Source: an uncultured Gammaproteobacteria bacterium (lineage in GTDB: Bacteria > Pseudomonadota > Gammaproteobacteria > Pseudomonadales > Pseudohongiellaceae). Taken from it: a stretch of DNA of 64,000 nucleotides. Numbering within the stretch: the first letter of the stretch is position 1; each line of letters opens with the position of its first letter. Below the pieces are notes generated by a model. The model saw only the letters and a program-made list of their open reading frames with translations. It did no database searches and was not told the DNA's origin. The position numbers and the translations under genes are program-made. This document shows positions 57,860 to 64,000 of the stretch, in pieces. Location: assembly GCA_937898685.1 (NCBI GenBank), contig CALEJT010000074.1:28095-92094 (forward strand). The letters run 5' to 3'.

Positions 57860-60826
57860 GTGAAGCGAGATGCAAAGAGACTGCAGTCGAACGACAAACG
57901 GAAAGGCCTGGTTCCACAGGATGCTTTCAAGAGGCAGCTGCTGGCGGCTGTGATCGCGGCAAGCGTGGGCGGTTCTGCGATGGCACAAGACTCGCAGGTG
58001 GGGCAGGGGCGACAAGCACGGGTCGACGAAGTGGTGATCACCGGCTCGCGTATCGTACGTCAGGATCTGGAACAGGCGATGCCGGTCAGCGTCGTCGACA
58101 TGGGTGAGGCGCTGCGTTTCGGCAGGAACGATCTGTACGACATGCTGCGACAGAATCCAGCGATGGGCATCGGCACCAGTCTGACCAGCGGCCCACGCAG
58201 CCTCGACGCAGGCGCCTCGTTCCTGAACCTGCGCAACATGGGCACCAACCGTTCATTGACTCTGATCGACGGCAAGCGCCGTGTTTCATCTTCCGCTCGT
58301 TCCTCGGCGGTCGATATCAGCACCATTCCGCTTGGCATGATCGAGCGAGTCGAAATCGTCACCGGCGGTGCCGCAGCCGTATACGGTGCCGACGCGGTGA
58401 CCGGTGCAGTGAACATCATCACCAAGAAGAACATCGAGGAGACCACACTGTCGATGACCAGCGGTGTTTCCGAGCGCGGCGATGCCAACCAGAGCATGGC
58501 CACGCTGGCCACCGGTTTTCAATTTGCCGAGGACCGTGGCCGCGTAACGATCGGCGGCACGTTGAGCAAGATAGATCCTCTATTCATGGCTGATCGCTAC
58601 GACTGGCGCTATCAGCCGATGCAACTGGCGAACCCGGCCAACACCGGTGCCAACGATGGCATCTACGACATCGTCACGATCTACAACTATCGCCAGCACT
58701 ACTACGCCTACGAGCCCAACTTCTGGCTGGGCACGATCAATGGCGAGGCGATCAATACACGCTACATGCTCGATGGTGGCAACGTGCGCCCGATGTATCA
58801 CGAGCAGTATCTCTCCAGCGGCATTGCGCAGTTCGCCACCGGTAACGGCGGTGACGGGCGCAATCTGGTCGACCATTATCAATTCCGCGGCGGTAACGAA
58901 AGCGCTTCTTTGACTGGCCGCGTCGAATTCGATTTCAACGACAGTCTCACGTGGGCTGCTTGGCTCGACTACGCCAAGACGGACTACGACGGTACCTACT
59001 ACCCCTGGCGTGACGATACTCGTGCGACATTTTTCGATGGTGCGGGTTCTGCCAAAGCGTATCTGGACAATCCCTTCCTGCCGGATTCCATTCGCGCCGT
59101 CATGAATCAGTATGGGCTGACGGAGCTCAACATCGACCGTACCTACGGCAACTTCCCGGTGATGACCAACGACCATCATCGCAAGACCTACACCATCGGC
59201 ACGGAGTTATCCGGCGAATTCGGAGCCGGCATCGACTGGAGTGCCTTCATTCAATACGGTCGTACGCGCGACGATGTCGTCAACGGCAACATCCCTTGGA
59301 AATCGCACTGGCTGGCGGCACGAGACGTCATCGAGATCAATGGTCAGCCGGCATGTCGTGACGCAGCGGCGCGCGCCGAAGGCTGTCTGCCACTGAACAT
59401 CTTCAGCATGGAACCTCCGAGCGAAGCCTTGCTGGCCTACGTCATGCGTGATCGCCACGAGCTGCGCGAGAACACGCAAACGCTGGCGGGCGCGCAGATC
59501 AGTGGTACTGCATTCGCGCTGCCGGCGGGCGATCTGCAGTTCGCGGCAGGTCTCGAGTATCGCGAGGACACCTTGGTCAATCGCGATGATCCCTTGGCGA
59601 TTTCCGGTGAGTTGGCCTATGGCGGCGGCCTGGCCTTGCGCTCTGAACTGGACGTGGCCGTGGACGTGAAGGAAGTCTACGGCGAGCTGGTGGCGCCCTT
59701 GCTGAGCGATCTGCCCTTGGTGAGCAGCCTGGATGCGGAAGTCGCCTATCGCTACTCGGACTACAGCACCGTGGGAGGCACCAAGGCTTGGAAGGCAGGT
59801 GTGGTCTGGGAGTTGATCGATGGGCTGTCTTTCCGAGGTGTGAAATCGCGCAGTGTACGTACGCCGAACTTTGGCGAGCTGTATGAGCCGATCACGGAAT
59901 CGCGTACGGGCTCGATCAACGATCCTTGTATGGTCGCCAACTACCATGCCTCGCCAACGCGTGCTGCCAACTGTGCTGCATCGGGTGTGCCGGTGCCATT
60001 CGTCGATCCGAAGCTCGGCCCGGTCGTCACCTCCGGTGGTAATCCCGATTTGAAACCGGAAACCTCGGACAGTATGACCTTCGGCATGGTGTGGCGTCCG
60101 AGCAACGATTTCGACCTCGCGCTGGATTACTGGGACATTCAAATCGACGATGTGGTCTACACGCTCAGCTATCTACAGCTGATGAACCTGTGCGTGGATC
60201 TGCCCAGCATTGACAACCCGTACTGTGCGGCGGTGACGCGCAATACCGACGACAAGAACGTCAACCCGATAGTGGGCATCCAACTGCCGCTGGGGGCGGG
60301 AGTCTCGGTCAATGCGCAGACGGACAACATCGCCAGGATGCGCGCCAAGGGCATCGATCTCGCCGCCAACTGGTTCATGGATGTGGGGCCGGGCCGTCTC
60401 GGCTTCCGTCTCGCAGGAACCTATCTGATCGATCAGGTGCTGGAAACCACGCCCGGTGTTACCGCCGGTGATCAGATCGTCGACGGCGCCTACACCAGTC
60501 CGAACCTGCGTCTCAACCTGACCACTTCCTATGACTGGAACGATTTCAGTCTCGCCTTGAGCACTCGTTTCTGGGGGCATGGCAAAGGCAACGTCAACGC
60601 CACGTCGCCCGAACAATACGACGACAACACAGTGCCTTCGCGCACCTATCACGATCTGTCGGGGCGCTATGTGTTCGGCGACCACACGGTGAATCTGAGC
60701 GTGAACAATCTGTTCGATGTCATGCCGCCGCAGATGGCTTTCGGTGAACCCGGCATCTATGCGAATAGCAACGTGTACGACCTGGTGGGGCGCTACTACA
60801 GTGTGAACTACAGCGTCAGGTTCTGA
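57860..60826 (+). CDS. TonB-dependent outer-membrane receptor
   Basis: About 988 residues. A signal peptide ('LLAAVIAASVGGSAMAQ') is followed by a TonB box-like 'VDEVVITGSRI', the plug domain ('SLTLIDGKRRVSSS', 'IERVEIVTGGAAAVYGADAVTGAVNIITKK' in parts), and a 22-strand barrel ending in 'VNYSVRF' with terminal Phe. The large size and the 'GSRIVRQDLEQAMPVSVVD' plug start are of the CirA/FecA-like group seen in polymer- and metabolite-scavenging Gammaproteobacteria. GTG 57860 follows GGAG with good spacing; an ATG at 57815 would add 15 residues. The ligand is unknown; the two phosphatases downstream suggest a phosphorylated compound. Confidence 0.9.
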   Translation: MKRDAKRLQSNDKRKGLVPQDAFKRQLLAAVIAASVGGSAMAQDSQVGQGRQARVDEVVITGSRIVRQDLEQAMPVSVVDMGEALRFGRNDLYDMLRQNPAMGIGTSLTSGPRSLDAGASFLNLRNMGTNRSLTLIDGKRRVSSSARSSAVDISTIPLGMIERVEIVTGGAAAVYGADAVTGAVNIITKKNIEETTLSMTSGVSERGDANQSMATLATGFQFAEDRGRVTIGGTLSKIDPLFMADRYDWRYQPMQLANPANTGANDGIYDIVTIYNYRQHYYAYEPNFWLGTINGEAINTRYMLDGGNVRPMYHEQYLSSGIAQFATGNGGDGRNLVDHYQFRGGNESASLTGRVEFDFNDSLTWAAWLDYAKTDYDGTYYPWRDDTRATFFDGAGSAKAYLDNPFLPDSIRAVMNQYGLTELNIDRTYGNFPVMTNDHHRKTYTIGTELSGEFGAGIDWSAFIQYGRTRDDVVNGNIPWKSHWLAARDVIEINGQPACRDAAARAEGCLPLNIFSMEPPSEALLAYVMRDRHELRENTQTLAGAQISGTAFALPAGDLQFAAGLEYREDTLVNRDDPLAISGELAYGGGLALRSELDVAVDVKEVYGELVAPLLSDLPLVSSLDAEVAYRYSDYSTVGGTKAWKAGVVWELIDGLSFRGVKSRSVRTPNFGELYEPITESRTGSINDPCMVANYHASPTRAANCAASGVPVPFVDPKLGPVVTSGGNPDLKPETSDSMTFGMVWRPSNDFDLALDYWDIQIDDVVYTLSYLQLMNLCVDLPSIDNPYCAAVTRNTDDKNVNPIVGIQLPLGAGVSVNAQTDNIARMRAKGIDLAANWFMDVGPGRLGFRLAGTYLIDQVLETTPGVTAGDQIVDGAYTSPNLRLNLTTSYDWNDFSLALSTRFWGHGKGNVNATSPEQYDDNTVPSRTYHDLSGRYVFGDHTVNLSVNNLFDVMPPQMAFGEPGIYANSNVYDLVGRYYSVNYSVRF

Positions 60827-60870
60827 ACAGAGCAGAGTGAAGCCGTTGGCTGTCCTTCGTAGAGGAATGG

Positions 60871-62442
60871 ATGATGAAATGGAATCGTCGTGATTTTCTG
60901 CAGGCCGCAGGCAACATCCTGCTCTTGAGTGGTGTGGCGCGGTTGCCGGTGTTTGCCCAGCCTCTGGGCGAGTATCCCTTCACCCTGGGAGTGGCGTCGG
61001 GTGACCCTTGGCCGGATGGTTTCGTGATCTGGACGCGTCTGGCCCCGCGTCCACTCGAAGAACATGGCGGCATGCCTGCCGCACGTGTGCCGATGCGTTG
61101 GGAAGTTGCCGAGGACGAACAGTTCAAACGGGTGGTACGTCAAGGTGAAACCTTGGCCATCCCCGAGCTGGCGCACTCGGTGCACGTCGAAGTGGAGGGC
61201 TTGCAGCCGCATCGCCACTATTGGTACCGCTTCAGTACTGCCGGTTCCGATGTCAGTCCCGAAGGTCTGGCGCGTACCGCTCCTGCGCGTGATGCCGTGG
61301 TCGAGCGGTTACGCATCGGCGTGGCCGGATGTCAGCATTACGAGATGGGTTATTACGAGGCGTGGAAGCACCTGGCTGCGGAACCGGATCTGGATCTGGT
61401 GTTCCATTATGGGGACTACATCTACGAAGGAGGCGCCACCGCACTGGGTCCGCGTCAGAATGCAACTTGGCAGGCTGTGCGTCAGCACGTTGGCAACGAG
61501 ATCTACAGCATCGACGATTACCGTCGCCGCTACGCGCTGTACAAGTCCGATGCCGATCTTCAGGCTGCGCACGCGGCCTGCGCCTTTGCCGTGTCCTTCG
61601 ACGACCATGAAGTCGACAACAACTTTGCCGGCGATTTCGACCAGGATGGCACGGCTCCGGAGATCTTCGTGTTGCGTAAGCTCGGCGCATTGCAGGCCTG
61701 GTACGAACACATGCCGGTGCGTCGCGCGCAGTTCCCTCAGCTCAGCGGCCTCACCGCGTATCGACGTCTGGATTTCGGGCAACTGTTGCGCATGCATGTG
61801 CTCGACACGCGCTCCTACCGCTCTGATCAGCCCTGCAACGATGACAGAGTGAACAATCCCTGTGACTGGGACATGCACAACTCGCCCGACGTATTGGGTC
61901 GGGCACAGGAACGTTGGCTGGATGAAGGCTTGAGCAAAGCTTCATCCTGGAATCTGCTGGCACAACAAATCATCGTGATGCCGGTGGATTTCCGTGAGAA
62001 GGATGCCACCGAAGGGGATTTCGCTACCGACCTTTGGGATGGCTATCGCCCGGCGCGCAGGCGGCTGATCGAGTCGATCAAGAAGCACGACTTGAAGAAT
62101 GTCATCGTGGCGACCGGAGATCACCATCGTCATCTCGTGGGCGAAGTGCCGGAGAACGACGACGATCTCGACGGCGCCAAGGTCGCAGTCGAGTTTCAGG
62201 CTGCCTCCATCACGTCCAACGGTGACAGCAGAGGCGAGGCGCCTGTCAGCCACATGCTCTCCAACAACCCCCACTTCGCCTATTACGCGGATTCGCGCGG
62301 CTATCAGTTGTTCGACATCAGCCCCAAGCAATGGCTCACCGAGGTCAAAGTGCTGGACAAGGTGAGCGAGCGCGGCGGAGCCATACGTACCGAGCGTCGC
62401 TTCGCCGTGGAACCGGGCCGTCCGAAGCTCGAAGAAGTTTGA
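60871..62442 (+). CDS. PhoD-type alkaline phosphatase/phosphodiesterase, Tat-exported
   Basis: A 523-residue exported enzyme. The twin-arginine motif 'NRRDFLQ' with a following hydrophobic stretch predicts Tat export of the folded metalloprotein. After an N-terminal PhoD_N domain ('LGVASGDPWPDGFVIWTRLAP') comes the catalytic domain with 'VAGCQHYEMG', 'FHYGDYIYEG', 'VSFDDHEVDNNFAG' and 'VIVATGDHHRH', which hold the Fe/Ca ligands of PhoD enzymes. Family members hydrolyse phosphomono- and diesters. ATGs at 60871 and 60874 are both possible behind AGAGGA. It lies 44 bases after the receptor. Confidence 0.92.
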   Translation: MMKWNRRDFLQAAGNILLLSGVARLPVFAQPLGEYPFTLGVASGDPWPDGFVIWTRLAPRPLEEHGGMPAARVPMRWEVAEDEQFKRVVRQGETLAIPELAHSVHVEVEGLQPHRHYWYRFSTAGSDVSPEGLARTAPARDAVVERLRIGVAGCQHYEMGYYEAWKHLAAEPDLDLVFHYGDYIYEGGATALGPRQNATWQAVRQHVGNEIYSIDDYRRRYALYKSDADLQAAHAACAFAVSFDDHEVDNNFAGDFDQDGTAPEIFVLRKLGALQAWYEHMPVRRAQFPQLSGLTAYRRLDFGQLLRMHVLDTRSYRSDQPCNDDRVNNPCDWDMHNSPDVLGRAQERWLDEGLSKASSWNLLAQQIIVMPVDFREKDATEGDFATDLWDGYRPARRRLIESIKKHDLKNVIVATGDHHRHLVGEVPENDDDLDGAKVAVEFQAASITSNGDSRGEAPVSHMLSNNPHFAYYADSRGYQLFDISPKQWLTEVKVLDKVSERGGAIRTERRFAVEPGRPKLEEV

Positions 62443-62463
62443 TCTGTTTGCTGGAGAATCCTC

Positions 62464-63834
62464 ATGAAAATTTCACATCGCTTGCTGAGTGCGCTGTTGC
62501 TGATGCTGGCTTGTTCCATCCAGGCCGCCGAGGAACAGCCCGCCGTTCTCTTGATCTCGATCGATGGGCTGGCACCGGATTACCTGATCAATGCCGACGA
62601 ATACGGTTTGCGAGTGCCGGTGCTGCGCGAATTCCTTACGCGAGGTGCATACGCGACTGCTGTGGTGAACGTAACGCCGACGGTGACCTACCCGAATCAC
62701 ACGACCCTGGTCACAGGCGTGGCGCCCGCGCAGCATGGCATCCATGCCAACACGGTGTTCGATCCCGAAGGCCGTGAACAGGGAGCGTGGAACTGGTATG
62801 GCGCTCAGATCAAAGCACGCACCCTATGGGAGGCCGCGAAAGAGAAAGACATGACGACCGCCGCCGTGCTATGGCCGGTGACGGTGGGTCATCCGGCGAT
62901 CGATTACAACGTGCCGGAGTATTGGCGCGTGAAGCAGCGTTCGGATGATTACCTGCTCAATGCGGTCGCCACTCCTCGTGGGTTCCTCGATACGGTGAAA
63001 TCGGTCGATGCCTTGTTCGTCGATGGCGGGAAGGAAGCCAACGACTGGGCCTTCGACGACAAGCTGGCGGACATCGCCATTGCGATGATCGACGAGGCTC
63101 GCCCCAATCTTCTGACTGTGCACATCGTCGGATTGGACGGCGCTCAGCATGGCGATGGACCGCTTCCGATCAATGATCGGGCGCGCGAAACGCTGGAGCA
63201 CCTGGATGCGACGATCGGCCGCATCATCGCTGCGGAGCGCGCTGCTTATCCCAACGCCACCATCGCCATCGTGTCGGACCACGGTTTTCATCCGGTGACC
63301 GCGACAGTCAATCTCAATGCGGCCTTCGCCAAAGCAGGCCTGATCGAACTCGATGCGAACGGCAGGCTGAAATCGTGGAAGGCCTACGCGTGGAACTCGG
63401 GTGGCAGCGCGTCAGTGGTGCTGCACGACGCCAGCGATGCCGCAACCTTCGCAGCGGTGGATTCCATCCTGAGCGAACTCGCGTCCGATCCGGACAACGG
63501 CATTGCCAGTGTGTTGCGTGGTGAAGAGGCGGTTGCCGAGGGAGCGTTACCGCAAGCTTCGTTCCTGGTCGACTGTCAGGCCGGCTTTGCTACCGGCGGC
63601 GCTCTGAGCGGCGATGTCGTCACGCCGACACCCAAGCGGACGGGTACGCATGGCTATCGGAACATCCACCCGGAAATGCATTCTGCCTTCTTCGTGATGG
63701 GGCCCGATGTAACGCCTGGGCTCAATCTCGGAACCATCGATATTCGCAGTATTGCACCGACCTTGGCCAAGGAACTGAACGTCGACCTGCCGGCGACGCA
63801 GGCGCCGGTGCTCTCACTGCGTGAGCAACTGTAA
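62464..63834 (+). CDS. nucleotide pyrophosphatase/phosphodiesterase (NPP) family, secreted
   Basis: A 456-residue protein with a signal peptide ending 'ACSIQAAEE' (about 22). The NPP/alkaline-phosphatase-like fold is marked by Asp34 ('ISIDGLAPDYL'), the catalytic Thr75 in 'TPTVTYPNHTTLVTG', the metal-binding Asp/His in 'DGAQHGDGP', 'IVSDHGF' and a final His in 'TGTHGYRNIHPEMH'. All appear intact. Such enzymes split nucleotide pyrophosphate or phosphodiester bonds. It follows the PhoD gene by 21 bases with a GGAG ribosome site, so it belongs to the same operon. Confidence 0.9.
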   Translation: MKISHRLLSALLLMLACSIQAAEEQPAVLLISIDGLAPDYLINADEYGLRVPVLREFLTRGAYATAVVNVTPTVTYPNHTTLVTGVAPAQHGIHANTVFDPEGREQGAWNWYGAQIKARTLWEAAKEKDMTTAAVLWPVTVGHPAIDYNVPEYWRVKQRSDDYLLNAVATPRGFLDTVKSVDALFVDGGKEANDWAFDDKLADIAIAMIDEARPNLLTVHIVGLDGAQHGDGPLPINDRARETLEHLDATIGRIIAAERAAYPNATIAIVSDHGFHPVTATVNLNAAFAKAGLIELDANGRLKSWKAYAWNSGGSASVVLHDASDAATFAAVDSILSELASDPDNGIASVLRGEEAVAEGALPQASFLVDCQAGFATGGALSGDVVTPTPKRTGTHGYRNIHPEMHSAFFVMGPDVTPGLNLGTIDIRSIAPTLAKELNVDLPATQAPVLSLREQL

Positions 63835-63871
63835 CGCAGCGAGTTTCATCGAATCCCTTGCTGAGCTGCGG

Positions 63872-63904
63872 CATCCCTGCGTGCTTCACTCGCGCGCAGG
63901 GATG
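63872..63904. terminator. hairpin between the NPP gene and the convergent partial gene
   Basis: Perfect 10-bp stem CATCCCTGCG / CGCAGGGATG with a 13-base loop, 37 bases after the NPP stop. The T-run is weak on the plus strand. It may terminate both convergent genes. Confidence 0.55.
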
Positions 63905-63912
63905 GGTTGTTC

Positions 63913-64000
63913 CTACTGTCTCAGACGACAGCTGAGGAAGCGGACGCTGGCCTCGGGCATCGTGTCGAAGCTGAGGCTATGCCAGAGAAAGCGCGTTTCG
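63913..64000 (-). CDS. unidentified protein, C-terminal 28 residues (5' partial)
   Basis: The frame is open from the right edge to a stop at 63915-63913 and reads '..TRFLWHSLSFDTMPEASVRF..'. Composition is protein-like, and a hairpin lies just beyond the stop, but the fragment is too short to assign. It may also be non-coding. Confidence 0.35.
   Translation of the reverse strand, partial: ETRFLWHSLSFDTMPEASVRFLSCRLRQ

Noticed and set aside
1..64000. CRISPR arrays, tRNA/rRNA genes, integrases or prophage
   Set aside because: No regularly spaced repeats, no tRNA cloverleaf sequence, and no recombinase or phage structural protein was recognised.

Overview
This is a 64 kb stretch of bacterial chromosome, roughly 60% G+C by eye, almost certainly from a gammaproteobacterium. 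Evidence for that: the order miaB / phoH(ybeZ)-ybeY-corC-lnt, a leuS-lptE pair, a ybgA-like gene overlapping phrB, and families typical of that class (DUF1820, DUF3301, YgiQ, LptE). Genus cannot be read from the sequence. I see no tRNA, rRNA, CRISPR array, integrase, transposase or phage gene. The window looks like core genome with accessory patches.

Layout. 0-4 kb: a 5'-truncated CXXCH protein, an alpha/beta hydrolase and a DsbD-like thiol reductase, overlapping as one operon. 4-4.5 kb: intrinsic terminator followed by a tandem palindromic repeat block. 4.5-6.7 kb: folD, trpD and a glutaredoxin. 6.8-11.8 kb: a tightly coupled MacA-MacB-outer-membrane-factor efflux operon behind a TetR-type palindrome. 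11.9-17.8 kb: AI-2E-type transporter plus GST, a DUF3301 protein, signal peptidase I, a subclass B3-like metallo-beta-lactamase and an M28 lipoprotein peptidase. 17.8-24.7 kb: a minus-strand block of poorly known envelope proteins, including two related TPR + TonB-C proteins and a DUF3500 protein. 24.8-29 kb: DODA-type dioxygenase, fumC, a third TonB-C-like protein and a small secreted protein. 29.4-36 kb: DUF486 protein, lptE-leuS, GNAT and RimK-like genes, a peroxiredoxin. 36.3-39.5 kb: formate/nitrite channel, a NasR-type NIT-ANTAR antiterminator with a terminator-bearing leader, a SET protein. 39.7-49.5 kb: DegQ-like protease, AEC transporter, then lnt-corC-ybeY-phoH, an outer-membrane barrel protein and miaB. 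49.6-57.2 kb: DUF1820, aldehyde dehydrogenase, YgiQ, hemH, ybgA-like and phrB. 57.8-63.8 kb: TonB-dependent receptor, Tat-exported PhoD phosphatase and an NPP-type phosphodiesterase, which look like a scavenging operon for organic phosphates. The last 88 bases hold the end of a minus-strand gene.

Most interesting signals: (i) the leader upstream of nasR has an intrinsic terminator whose 5' arm is perfectly complementary to an upstream 10-mer, as expected for an attenuator; (ii) FolD resembles Bacteroidota FolD rather than proteobacterial FolD; (iii) three TonB-C-like proteins without an obvious inner-membrane anchor lie within 8 kb; (iv) a chromosomal B3 metallo-beta-lactamase candidate with all zinc ligands; (v) a barrel-protein gene with a TTG start and a terminator-like leader hairpin inserted between miaB and phoH; (vi) the TBDR-PhoD-NPP operon; (vii) short repeats before folD and at the ygiQ/hemH junction. 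No wholly new multi-gene system can be claimed from sequence alone.
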